Part shown: one piece after another, positions 55,529 through 63,894 of the stretch
Layout: the number at the start of each line of letters is the position of its first letter
Position numbering within the stretch: position 1 is the stretch's first letter
Source of the DNA: Microcoleus sp. FACHB-831
GTDB taxonomy: Bacteria > Cyanobacteriota > Cyanobacteriia > Cyanobacteriales > FACHB-T130
Assembly: GCF_014695585.1 (NCBI RefSeq)
Contig: NZ_JACJON010000060.1
Coordinates: 115,871 to 179,870, forward strand
DNA length: 64,000 bases
Reading direction: 5' to 3'
Program-made: the position numbers and the translations under genes
Notes under the pieces: model-generated
Seen by the model: the letters and a program-made list of their open reading frames with translations, nothing else
The model's database searches: none
Told to the model about the DNA's origin: nothing

Positions 55529-55942
55529 AAGCAGACGCGAAATTATGGCCTCTGGGACAAAGCTTGCAGTCTATAGCTAGCAAGAGGCGATCGCGATCGC
55601 GCATCCGTCATCTAAACGATTCCTCAAGCATCACCCCACCTATATTTATGCATCTTGAGTTGAAGCTACTCACCTGATGCAGCAAGTTCATCTAGGACTA
55701 CTCTATGTCTCAATTCCTGCGAGCAAGGTTTTCTTTAGGTTTGACCAAGATACTGTTTGAGATGGATGATATTCTATTGTTTTTATATTAACCCGGAAAC
55801 GTGAATATCTGTCTATAGTTTGATTTATCTAGGTTCATGTATATTAAATTACGTTAAAATTTATTACTTTTGCTAGATAAACCAGCTGACCTACGGCTTT
55901 AGATTAGAAATTAACTCATCTATCTAAAGCATTATCAATAAA
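55529..55942. other. Intergenic region, no gene seen
   Basis: 414 bp with two tandem HIP1-like sites (about 55587-55600: gcgatcgcgatcgcgc). Otherwise AT-rich, with a likely promoter zone for the exostosin gene near 55830-55930. Confidence 0.4.
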
Positions 55943-57307
55943 ATGAACGGTCAAAAATTACCAATTAATAGAAGTGATAATACAAGGGAATCCCCAGATA
56001 CAAAATATCAGTTGGAGCGGAGTTACTATCTAGAAAGAGAAACACTAGAGAAAAGACCCGTTGATGAATCACCTGCCCTAAGCGATCTTCAGCATGGCAA
56101 GAAAGCGAGGTTATCTTTACCACCAAGGCAGGAGAGCCACCAATTAAAAAAGCCTCTTGAAATATGGATAAAGGAGGATTTTCTACTTCCGAAAATTCGC
56201 CCAATCCCCTTGCTCATGCACGCGACTCCACCTGACACAAATCCTGAGTTAGAGTTTTGGAACCTGCTTAGGAATAAATTAGAGGAAGTAGTCCAGGTGC
56301 GTCGGTTTAATAATTTGGCAGATGCTGGCTCTCTTGTTGCTACGCCACATTTGCTTCAAGATTATAATAATGTCAGAATGCTTGGTTCTGTTCGCGAGTT
56401 CAATCGCCAAGTATTAGATTCAGGACGCACTCCGATAATTTTCACGGGGGCTATGGAGTTTACTCCGAAGCAAGGAGAAATAGTTTTTTCGCTGGCAAAT
56501 TATGGCTCTAGTGAGGAAAAAGGAATATCGACGCCCGCATGGCTTTACGATTTGGGGGCTAAGATTTCACCGATACAAAAGCCACGTATACCGACCATTG
56601 GATTTGTGGGAGAAACGCAATATTCAGGCCGAATAACTTCTATATCTAGTTATCTACCACTCCCAGATTTTATAGTTAATGTGATGGCAGGTAGTCCCCT
56701 TATAAACACGATTTTTACCCTGGGGATGCGAGGACCGCTTGCGCGACGGGTTAGGCAAAAGACAATAAAAGAAGCACTAAGGGCACGCTCTCTACAGACA
56801 TCTTTTATCCAAAGAGACGGGCACTTTTTTATAGCTACAGACGAGAAAAAGAAACGCGCCAGAAACGAGTATATCCAAAATATGCAGGATAATGCATACA
56901 TTTTGTGCGTTCGCGGAACCGAGAATTTCTCCTTTCGCCTCTATGAGGTGATGTCAGCCGGACGGATTCCCGTCATCATCGATACTAATATGCAATTACC
57001 AGATCTGGGTGACTTCGGAAAATGGGAAGATTTCAGCGTTATAGTTCCTTACTCTCAAGTGCATCGGATTGGAGATATTATCCAAGAATTTCACGATAGT
57101 ATGTCTGACGAGGAATTTACAGATGTATGCAGGAAGTCGCGGGCAGCCTTTGAATATTTACTACCTCACAATTTTATTTTGAATGCTCTAAGAGATAAGC
57201 TCAAGGCATCAAACCCTAAATTGGCCATATCGTTGGATGCTCTAAGAGGTAAGTTCAATACATCTAACACGGAATTAGCAACAGCTACTTCTAACGCTGG
57301 TATTTAG
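55943..57307 (+). CDS. Exostosin-family glycosyltransferase (GT47-like)
   Basis: 454 residues. The N-terminal ~90 residues are polar and low in conservation. Then comes an exostosin-type domain: LVATPHLLQDYNNVRMLG, RIPTIGFVGETQYSGR, AYILCVRGTENFSFRLYEVM, SAGRIPVIIDTNMQLPDLGD. Exostosins are GT-B enzymes first known from heparan sulfate synthesis. Bacterial members are found in polysaccharide loci and their substrates are mostly unknown. The C-terminus contains a short tandem duplication (NALRDKLKASNPKLA then DALRGKFNTSNTELA). No signal peptide or membrane segment is seen. It lies on the same strand 414 bp behind the AAA-vWA gene. Confidence 0.85.
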   Translation: MNGQKLPINRSDNTRESPDTKYQLERSYYLERETLEKRPVDESPALSDLQHGKKARLSLPPRQESHQLKKPLEIWIKEDFLLPKIRPIPLLMHATPPDTNPELEFWNLLRNKLEEVVQVRRFNNLADAGSLVATPHLLQDYNNVRMLGSVREFNRQVLDSGRTPIIFTGAMEFTPKQGEIVFSLANYGSSEEKGISTPAWLYDLGAKISPIQKPRIPTIGFVGETQYSGRITSISSYLPLPDFIVNVMAGSPLINTIFTLGMRGPLARRVRQKTIKEALRARSLQTSFIQRDGHFFIATDEKKKRARNEYIQNMQDNAYILCVRGTENFSFRLYEVMSAGRIPVIIDTNMQLPDLGDFGKWEDFSVIVPYSQVHRIGDIIQEFHDSMSDEEFTDVCRKSRAAFEYLLPHNFILNALRDKLKASNPKLAISLDALRGKFNTSNTELATATSNAGI

Positions 57308-57398
57308 AAACTTCAGTTTGTTAGCAGCGTTTCAACATAAATCTCCTTAGTGAACTGACGTGCATAGGCATGAGGGGTTGCTTGCAAAGAAAATTATT

Positions 57399-57741
57399 AT
57401 GGAGAAGGTAGGGCGGCAGTCAGCGGAGTTACGGTTTTTAATTCTTGTTCTGTTGGTGATGGGGATTTTTTTCGATTCGTCAATCTGGGGGCAAAGTTTA
57501 CTGGCACGATGAGGCTTATAATTCAGTAATGATTTCTGGCTACAAGTGGACAGAATTGTTAAAAGAAGTCTTCGGCGGTGAAGTAATTAGTGTTGAATAT
57601 TTAGCAAAATTTCAGCTTTATAATTCTGCAAATAACTTAATTAATACTATTAAATTTGGCGATAGATCTCCCACAGCATCCGCGATAAATTTAGCCTTAC
57701 GAGACGAGCATATTTTGTTGGATAAGCTAGCAAAGCCTTAA
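57399..57741 (+). pseudogene. Decayed membrane glycosyltransferase (GT39/ArnT-like N-terminus)
   Basis: ATG 57399 begins MEKVGRQSAELRFLILVLLV, a basic start and first membrane helix. The sequence then needs frame changes: FFRFVNLG in one frame, GKVYWHDEAYNSVMISGYKW in another. FVNLxGKVYWHDEAY is the catalytic first loop (acidic DE) of PMT/ArnT-type enzymes. The rest of the protein, normally about 500 residues, is replaced by a short tail ending LLDKLAKP at 57741, overlapping the end of the convergent GT2 gene. Broken by at least two frameshifts plus a large deletion. Confidence 0.7.
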
Positions 57742-59984
57742 ATTTTAGAGACAGCGATCGCGCTTACGTCCGGGTTTTTATCAAATAAAAATTTTGGCCT
57801 CACCAAAACTTTTAATAGTAGCCACAAAGAGCGTAATTCCCCTGGCGTATTTGGCGACTTCCACTGTCCGGGACGACAAAACAACATTTCAACTAAACGC
57901 CGATGTTGTTGGAGGCTAACTTGCTCAAATTCCACCCTTACAGTAAGTAATTCATCGCTAAAACCAGTTTTGGTAATCTTTCCTTGGATATGCAATTCCT
58001 CCTCCATAATCATCAATTTTATAGGTAGCGTTTCCTTTACAGGAAAGCTAGCTGCGTGAGTAAGAGCAACTTCAGCACCCACTTCCGAAATCATCGTAGT
58101 CATCCCCCAGAATGTCTGATCAGAAACATTTAACTGTACTACTCGCCGCAAATCAAACCATTCATAAAGGTCGGGTTTGGGGACATCCACCAAGGTTAAC
58201 AGCGCTACACTAATTATCAAGAGGTTATAAACACTCCAAATCCAAACCAAGCTGGTACCTTCAACAAAATTTGTATTTGACGGGATTTTCGATAGTTCTA
58301 GAGCGCGGCACAAGCTGGCTATTGTTGCTATAAACACGATAATCAGAGGGAAGGCTAAACGCCAGTTGAAAAAATAGCGATCGCACTTCATTCCTTTTGG
58401 CATCACCTTAAACCCTTTAGAGAAGGGTTTAAACATTACTTGTATCGCCGTCAATGCTAGGGGAAAGCACAGCACCAAGGTGTAAATATCTGATAGTAAT
58501 GCCGAACGGCTGCGATAGTTTAACCAGGAAAATACCGACACTTGCACTACATAGTAAGGCATAAAATAATACAACCATTCCAAAGTAGTAGCTCGCAAGG
58601 GAACGATACCAAAAACTGAATAAATTAAGGGCACAATCAGAAAATAAACGCGAGGCAAAGTAGTGAACCAATAAAGCAATCCTTCTAAATGAGCCAGCCT
58701 TTGTAGAGGAGACAGTCCAGGAATTGTTAGCGGATTTTCATCAATAAAAAATGCTTGCAAAGTACCTCGACCCCACCGCTGTCGCTGAGTCGCATGGGCG
58801 GATATATTTTCTGCTGCTAAACCAGCACTTAATTTTTCATTTAAATAAATCAATCGATAGCCTCGGGCAGATAAGCGAATTCCTGTAAAATAATCTTCAC
58901 TCAGCGAATCTGTAACAAAGCCACCAATTTCCTCTAGAGCGCTCCGCCGCACGATAAAAGACGTTCCCGAACATAGAACGCTCCCAGCGGCATCCCGAAT
59001 CGGCTGAATTTGCCGATAAAACACCTCTTCTTCCGAGGTTATAAATTTTTCTAAACCTAAATTGCGGGCAATTGGATCGGCATTGTAAAAGCTTTGAGGA
59101 GTTTGAACTAGGGCAATTTTATTATCTTGAAAAAAGCCAATAGTACGATTTAAAAAATTCTTAGTCGGAACGAAATCAGCATCAAATACAACAATTAATT
59201 CGCCCTTTGTTTTAGGAAGTGCATTATTTAAGTTGCCAGCTTTCGCATAAATATTTCCTGTGGTAAATATATACTCGCAGCCCAATTCTTGAGCTAGGAG
59301 TCTCATTTCTGGTCGTTTAGTATCATCGAGCAGATAAATTTTCTTGTTTGGATAATCTAAAGCCTGACAACCAATAATTGTGCGCCGCAGAATAAAGGGA
59401 GCTTCGTTGTAAGTCGGTATCAAAATATCCACAGAGGGGGTGAAAATACCATCAACAACAGACAATGCAAGTTGGTCAGCCTCGCGCCGTCGGTCTTTGA
59501 CATTCAGCATTAAAAATAGTTGGATGGCGCTACTGCCAAGCATACACATTTCCATAAAAAATAATCCCAAACTGAAGACACCATTCAGGGGATTGGTAAG
59601 ATTAAGAGTGCAGAGCGATCGCCACAGGGCATAACGCGCGATCAAAGCCAACAAAATCCCTACTACGAGCGTCCGCGAGCGGTTTTGAGGCTGGGGAGAA
59701 ATTTTCATCACTGCCACTACAGTTAAAAACAAAACTACAGTGGGAGCAATTATTGATTCCCATCTTAACTTTTGTACTTCTGGCCACCAATGGCGGTTCT
59801 GTTGCGAGAAATTGAGGGTTCCTTTTGTGACAAACCACGCAAGAGCGATCGCGATCGCAAATCCAAGGATGCCCGCGATAAATAGGCTACATCCTTGCAG
59901 CCGAAAAACTCGCTCCGAGCTGTGTTTATTAAATCGTGAACCTTTCATTTTTTGGCGATTCAAGTTTGCTTTCTTTATTCCCAA
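57738..59984 (-). CDS. Cellulose-synthase-like GT2 with PilZ-like C-terminus
   Basis: 748 residues from a TTG at 59984; an ATG at 59948 (MKGSRFNKHSS) is an equally good start. Two N-terminal transmembrane helices and a catalytic GT2 domain with D,D,D,QxxRW: DDTKRPEMRLLAQE (about 223), VVFDADFVPTKNF (about 268), DSLSEDYFTGIRL (about 361; SED instead of TED) and QRQRWGRGTLQAF (about 400). Several C-terminal helices and a PilZ-like domain (about 630-700) follow. The PilZ c-di-GMP motifs are degraded (DLRRVVQL, TMISEVGAE lacks the Asp/Asn of DxSxxG). The product is a beta-glucan or related exopolysaccharide, not certain to be cellulose. No bcsB/bcsC partners are adjacent. Confidence 0.88.
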   Translation of the reverse strand: MGIKKANLNRQKMKGSRFNKHSSERVFRLQGCSLFIAGILGFAIAIALAWFVTKGTLNFSQQNRHWWPEVQKLRWESIIAPTVVLFLTVVAVMKISPQPQNRSRTLVVGILLALIARYALWRSLCTLNLTNPLNGVFSLGLFFMEMCMLGSSAIQLFLMLNVKDRRREADQLALSVVDGIFTPSVDILIPTYNEAPFILRRTIIGCQALDYPNKKIYLLDDTKRPEMRLLAQELGCEYIFTTGNIYAKAGNLNNALPKTKGELIVVFDADFVPTKNFLNRTIGFFQDNKIALVQTPQSFYNADPIARNLGLEKFITSEEEVFYRQIQPIRDAAGSVLCSGTSFIVRRSALEEIGGFVTDSLSEDYFTGIRLSARGYRLIYLNEKLSAGLAAENISAHATQRQRWGRGTLQAFFIDENPLTIPGLSPLQRLAHLEGLLYWFTTLPRVYFLIVPLIYSVFGIVPLRATTLEWLYYFMPYYVVQVSVFSWLNYRSRSALLSDIYTLVLCFPLALTAIQVMFKPFSKGFKVMPKGMKCDRYFFNWRLAFPLIIVFIATIASLCRALELSKIPSNTNFVEGTSLVWIWSVYNLLIISVALLTLVDVPKPDLYEWFDLRRVVQLNVSDQTFWGMTTMISEVGAEVALTHAASFPVKETLPIKLMIMEEELHIQGKITKTGFSDELLTVRVEFEQVSLQQHRRLVEMLFCRPGQWKSPNTPGELRSLWLLLKVLVRPKFLFDKNPDVSAIAVSKI

Positions 59985-60570
59985 TAAAGTTTAATCATTT
60001 CTGCTCTTGGCTTTCAAATTCCTTAAGATTGATGATAGTTCCCTCACTATTCATTAGTAATAATCTGAACCGATAATTTAATTTAAACTTTCTATAAAAT
60101 TTTAAATTAAACGCTTTTTGGTGTTTTTGGTATTGGCGCTTGGAATCAATTTATTTTGCATTTATGTATTTTAAAATATAACATTTTTAACAATATATTA
60201 AGGTGAATTTAAGGTTTGCTTTACAATCAAATAACTAGCGTAAATCTCCACAAAAATTCATCTGTAAAAAAGATTAAAACATAATACTTTAGTAAAAGTT
60301 GTGATTAACTTTAAGATAAAAGAATTTATTCAGTTTTAAATAAAACACGGTACGCCTATAATTTTTTAACACTTTAATTAAAGCTTAGGAACAGTTTCTA
60401 TAGCAAGGCGTCTAAGTGATTTAGGGAGTTACCGAATAGGGCTTTTTAAGTCTAGATAGAATTAATACTAAATTTTAATGATAAATATAGAGGTTTTTGA
60501 TATTAATCTCTCCGTAATTTATAGATGTTATATTAGATTATTACTCAATACAGTAGAGGATTTGAAAGCA
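59985..60570. other. AT-rich intergenic region
   Basis: 586 bp between divergent GT2 and DM13 genes. Strongly AT-rich (especially 60060-60330), no HIP1 sites and no ORF with a ribosome site. Promoters of both genes must lie here. Confidence 0.45.
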
Positions 60571-61041
60571 ATGAAATTGACTTACGTGGCTTTGCTGAGT
60601 ATAACTGCCCTGTTAACAGTTAGCTGTACCCCACAGGTAAACTCCAAGGTGAAGCCTACCCAACCGGAGACTGTGAAAACCCCACCAGCTAAATTGGCAC
60701 CATCATTAAAATTGGCACCCAGAGCATTTGGAATCTTTACATCCGAGGAACGTAGGACTCTGGGAAGCGTGAGTGTAGTGACAGAAAAGGGGCAAAGTTA
60801 TCTGGAGTTTTCTGATGCATTCAAAACAGATCAAGGCCCGGAGCTATTTGTTGTTCTGCATCGCTCTACTCTACCTAAAAGTTACAAAGCCTCCGATTAT
60901 GTAAGCCTCGGCCCCTTACAGAAGTTGCAAGGTACTCAACGCTATCCTATTCCCGATCGGGTGGATTTGGGAGAGTTTTATGCTGTTGCGATCTGGAGTC
61001 GTAAATTAAACTCAACTTTTGGCTACGCTCCCCTCAGTTAA
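60571..61041 (+). CDS. DM13-domain lipoprotein
   Basis: 156 residues from ATG 60571 (GAGGA upstream; the frame is open to 60478 but without a start signal). Signal peptide and lipobox LLTVSC (Cys about 15), a Pro/Lys linker, then a DM13 domain: RAFGIFTSEERRTLGSVSVV, DQGPELFVVLHRSTL, DLGEFYAVAIWSRKLNSTFG. DM13 domains are proposed extracytoplasmic redox or electron-transfer modules. The usual Cys of the terminal IWC motif is Ser here (AIWSRKL). Followed 28 bp later by a membrane protein of the cytochrome-b561-like DUF4079 group, a likely partner. Confidence 0.85.
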   Translation: MKLTYVALLSITALLTVSCTPQVNSKVKPTQPETVKTPPAKLAPSLKLAPRAFGIFTSEERRTLGSVSVVTEKGQSYLEFSDAFKTDQGPELFVVLHRSTLPKSYKASDYVSLGPLQKLQGTQRYPIPDRVDLGEFYAVAIWSRKLNSTFGYAPLS

Positions 61042-61069
61042 TCTAGGCGCTGAAGTCGAGAGGTTTGCT

Positions 61070-61816
61070 ATGAACGTCGAAGATTTTATTGCTTTAATTC
61101 ATCCAGCGATCGCGGTTGTAGTCCTATTCCCTCTCATTGGAATTGTCGTCAATTTAGCCTGGAAAACTCGCCAGCGCCGCCTACTCGCCGCAACTGAAGG
61201 CAAAAACAACATACCCCCTCTTGTTGGCGCTGAACACGTCGAGCTGGGTCGCTGGCTGTCGGGTTCAGTCGTGGTATTAACTTTAATAGGGCTTGCACAC
61301 CCTATTATTTTTAACATCATTTTGCCCAATCAGCTTTGGAACAAACAACTGTTCAATCTCGTTTCGATCGTGCTAATGTTTGCAGCTACAATCGCATCAT
61401 TAGCCTTTCTTTACAAAGCAAAGCAGCCGCTCTGGCGGGCGATATTTGCAACCTTAACAGGCTTGGGTTTGGTTGTTTTAGGCTACATAGATAAAATTCT
61501 AGGCTACCAATACGGTATCTACCGCCGAGAGCATGAGTGGTATGTATCTCATTTCTTTTTAGGTATAGTAGCTGCTTGGCTGATGATTTTTTCGTTAGCA
61601 ATTATTCAAGAGATTTATAAGGATCGTTCAAATCGCTGGCGAAATATTCACATTATTTTGAATTGCGTCGCGCTTATACTATTTTTGGGGCAAGGCATTA
61701 CAGGTTCGCGAGACTTATTAGAAATCCCTCTTAGCTGGCAAAAAGATTATGTATACAAGTGCGATGGGGCTAATAAAACTTGTCCTAACCCAGCACCACT
61801 AGGAGGACAGAAGTAA
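61070..61816 (+). CDS. DUF4079 family membrane protein (cytochrome b561-like)
   Basis: 248 residues from ATG 61070, with GAGAGG eight bases upstream; the longer frame from 61019 overlaps the DM13 gene and lacks a site. Six or so transmembrane helices. Histidines lie in or near helices: ALIHPAIAVVVLF, LIGLAHPIIFNII, EHEWYVSHFFLGIV and WRNIHIILN, which could ligate haem as in b561-type proteins. The C-terminal tail has two Cys (YKCDGANKTCPNP) on the outer side. Together with the DM13 lipoprotein it suggests a transmembrane electron-transfer pair. Confidence 0.82.
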   Translation: MNVEDFIALIHPAIAVVVLFPLIGIVVNLAWKTRQRRLLAATEGKNNIPPLVGAEHVELGRWLSGSVVVLTLIGLAHPIIFNIILPNQLWNKQLFNLVSIVLMFAATIASLAFLYKAKQPLWRAIFATLTGLGLVVLGYIDKILGYQYGIYRREHEWYVSHFFLGIVAAWLMIFSLAIIQEIYKDRSNRWRNIHIILNCVALILFLGQGITGSRDLLEIPLSWQKDYVYKCDGANKTCPNPAPLGGQK

Positions 61817-61937
61817 TTAGAAAAAAGATGCTTTTTAGCTCTATTGGCCGGAATACGGCTGTAATTATTAGGGTGGTTAATAGATATACTGGTTAAGCAA
61901 TTTGGTTGCTATGGCAATATTCTAGTAACCTATAATT

Positions 61938-62657
61938 TCAATCTTTATCTAATGGCAACAAATTTTGTGCTTGTGCTAGCTGCAAAACAGATAGTGTAAC
62001 GCCATCGCGTATTTCCCCAGCGCGAATTTTTTCCATGATTTCACGAGGCGCGATCGCCACAATTGGCCCAAAAGCTTCGCCCTCTTCTGGACTAGGATGT
62101 GGCTTACCACCTTCCAGCACAACCCAATAAGCTTGTATTATTCCTGCGGATAGCCCCGTATCTGACGCTAGAGAACCAATATCGCGTATATCCTTAACTT
62201 CAAGACCAAGTTCTTCTGAAATTTCGTTTTTCGCAGTTTCAGCAAGACTAAAATCTTTCTGTTTATATCCCTTTGGACATTCTAATTCCCAGCGACGTGT
62301 CGCATGGCGAAAAATTTTTCTTAGATATATTAAACCATCACAAAATGGCAGCATAACCACGCCCAATGGCCCATCTAATCCAGCACGTTGCAAAACCCTA
62401 AAATAAGTTGAAGTTTGTCCGCTAGGGAATCTAACGGGATCTCGAATAACCAAAATATGGTCATCCTCTAGGAGTACGCCTACAGATGCAAGATCGCTAT
62501 TAAGATTTAAAGACTGAAGCTTTTCGCGGTAGGTTTCAACAATTTCTGCGATCGCTTGCGAGTCAGTAACTATTTCGATTTCTCCCTTGGTATGGTCTCC
62601 TAGATAACGTGCTTCTTCCGGGAGACGGGATAGGTAATCTAATGGGTCTGATTGCAT
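61938..62657 (-). CDS. Nudix-fold hydrolase with altered Nudix box
   Basis: 239 residues from ATG 62657, which has GAGGAG seven bases upstream; the frame runs on to 62756 but that start is unsupported. The N-terminal ~110 residues form a partner domain (SVGVLLEDDHILVIRDPVRF). The Nudix box region ELECPKGYKQKDFSLAETAK NEISEELGLEV aligns to Gx5Ex7REUxEExGU, but two consensus residues are changed: the first Glu is Phe and the Arg is Asn. The metal-binding EE pair is kept. ADP-ribose pyrophosphatase-like family members share this layout. Activity may be altered. Confidence 0.8.
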   Translation of the reverse strand: MQSDPLDYLSRLPEEARYLGDHTKGEIEIVTDSQAIAEIVETYREKLQSLNLNSDLASVGVLLEDDHILVIRDPVRFPSGQTSTYFRVLQRAGLDGPLGVVMLPFCDGLIYLRKIFRHATRRWELECPKGYKQKDFSLAETAKNEISEELGLEVKDIRDIGSLASDTGLSAGIIQAYWVVLEGGKPHPSPEEGEAFGPIVAIAPREIMEKIRAGEIRDGVTLSVLQLAQAQNLLPLDKD

Positions 62658-62959
62658 GATTTTCTCCTCGCAAAAAAGGTTTTTTTCCTCTAGATCTTCA
62701 ATAAGGCTAACGATAGCTAGACCAAATTGCATTATCTTTTGGCGGAACCTTTTCAAAATCGCTTAGCGATCGCACGCACTACCTTACGTTAACTTTTCCT
62801 TAAGCCAAGGCGTCGCACAAGCAAAGTTATTCCGCCTCCCGCGTATGTGTGCGAAACTTCCTACCTATACTTTTTATATATTCTGGTAAGACACAAAACA
62901 GATTTGCTACTCTAGCAGAAAGGTTGTAGCTTAACTTAGGACGATTGGAATATACCGAT

Positions 62960-63169
62960 ATGGCAAAAGATCAAGTCACTAAACTGTTCAGAGCTGCTCA
63001 AGCTGACGATGATTTACGGGAAAAACTCAACACAGCCCGCGATGTGGAAACATTGGTTAAGCTGGCTCAAGAATCTGGCTATGACTTCACCGTTAAAGAA
63101 TGGAACGAGGTGACTGGCTTCTCTGTTGAAGAACTTCCGTCTAAAATATCCGATATTCCAGGTATTTAA
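62960..63169 (+). CDS. Nif11-like leader peptide family protein
   Basis: 69 residues from ATG 62960; a TTG five codons earlier is also in frame, close behind AGGA. It shows the Nif11 pattern: DQVTKLFRAAQADDDLREKL, ARDVETLVKLAQESGYDF, WNEVTGFSVEELPSKISD. In some cyanobacteria Nif11-like sequences are leaders of modified peptide natural products. No double-Gly site, Cys-rich core or modifying enzyme is seen here, so a natural-product role is not supported. Followed by a clear terminator. Confidence 0.82.
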   Translation: MAKDQVTKLFRAAQADDDLREKLNTARDVETLVKLAQESGYDFTVKEWNEVTGFSVEELPSKISDIPGI

Positions 63170-63183
63170 ATTTCTTCGGCTAC

Positions 63184-63214
63184 AAGGGTGGGAATAACCA
63201 CCCTTTGTTTTTTT
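63184..63214 (+). terminator. Intrinsic terminator of the Nif11-like gene
   Basis: AAGGGTGG-gaataa-CCACCCTT followed by TGTTTTTTT. Confidence 0.85.
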
Positions 63215-63217
63215 ATC

Positions 63218-63328
63218 GGGTTTTGTGTGGACAATACAGGGCTATTGCTCATCTTTTAACATCTTGCGAATATCATCTAGAGGCGATTCAGGCTCTTTAG
63301 GCTTATCAGGGCAAAATTCTAGACAGAC
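63218..63328. repeat. 111-bp direct repeat, copy A
   Basis: Matches 63721-63831 with seven differences in 111 bases. It covers the 3' end and downstream flank of the KGK gene. Confidence 0.85.
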
Positions 63329-63652
63329 TTCCTTTGCTATAATGTTTCCATGAATTCGCAGTTTTCCTTTTTCCCAACCTCTAGCACCAATTCTAAGAAT
63401 CTGGCAATCTATTACACCACTATATTTAATTTCACTTAATTGAATAGGCACTACGCCAATAGATACGTTACTGAACAAGTTAGAAATAGAGCCACCAGGC
63501 TTGTTTGTTTGGTAATTGTAAGTATCGGTATACCATTTAGTGTGAATGTTTTGCTTAACTAATTCTTTTAATTTGCTTATTTTAAATGTATCTTGATTCA
63601 AGAGTACGACATCATCATCACAGTTTTCGAGGGGGTAAAATTCATCATTCAT
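63242..63652 (-). CDS. KGK domain protein
   Basis: 136 residues from ATG 63652 (MNDEFYPLENCDDDVVLLNQ); a TTG five codons upstream opens the frame. The sequence follows the cyanobacterial KGK family: an acidic N-terminus, DTFKISKLKELVKQNI, RIGARGWEKGKLRIHGN (the W-x-KGK/GKL motif) and an acidic, CPDKPKEPESPLDDIRKM tail. Function unknown; often present in tandem copies, as here. A truncated second copy lies immediately upstream at 63745-63894. Confidence 0.82.
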   Translation of the reverse strand: MNDEFYPLENCDDDVVLLNQDTFKISKLKELVKQNIHTKWYTDTYNYQTNKPGGSISNLFSNVSIGVVPIQLSEIKYSGVIDCQILRIGARGWEKGKLRIHGNIIAKEVCLEFCPDKPKEPESPLDDIRKMLKDEQ

Positions 63653-63720
63653 ATCAATGCAACTCAATAATTAATTTTGTCTAGTTTATCAAAGTATTAT
63701 ATCCCGACAAAGTAAAAGGA

Positions 63721-63831
63721 GGGTTTTGTGTGGGCAATACCGGGCTACTGCTCATCTTTTAACATCTTGCGAATATCATCTAGAGGTGATTCAGGATCTT
63801 TAGGCTTATCGGGGCAAAATTCTAGACAAAC
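63721..63831. repeat. 111-bp direct repeat, copy B
   Basis: Near-identical to 63218-63328; the tandem duplication of the KGK 3' end. Confidence 0.85.
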
Positions 63832-63894
63832 CTGAATGTTAACTTCGGGACTTAATCGGTAATCTTTCGCCGGAATAATGTTTATAGCCCACAT
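63745..63894 (-). pseudogene. Truncated KGK paralogue (C-terminal half)
   Basis: An ATG at 63894 opens 49 codons ending with the same CLEFCPDKPKDPESPLDDIR tail as the intact gene, but the N-terminal 90 residues of the family are missing. It keeps the family's PEVNIQVCLEFCP strand. No ribosome site is visible. A remnant of a tandem copy; whether more of it exists upstream is cut off only if rearranged, since 63895-64000 shows no continuation. Confidence 0.65.

Noticed and set aside
62960..63169. Ribosomal natural-product cluster
   Set aside because: The Nif11-like peptide has no core region, no double-Gly cleavage site and no modifying enzymes nearby.
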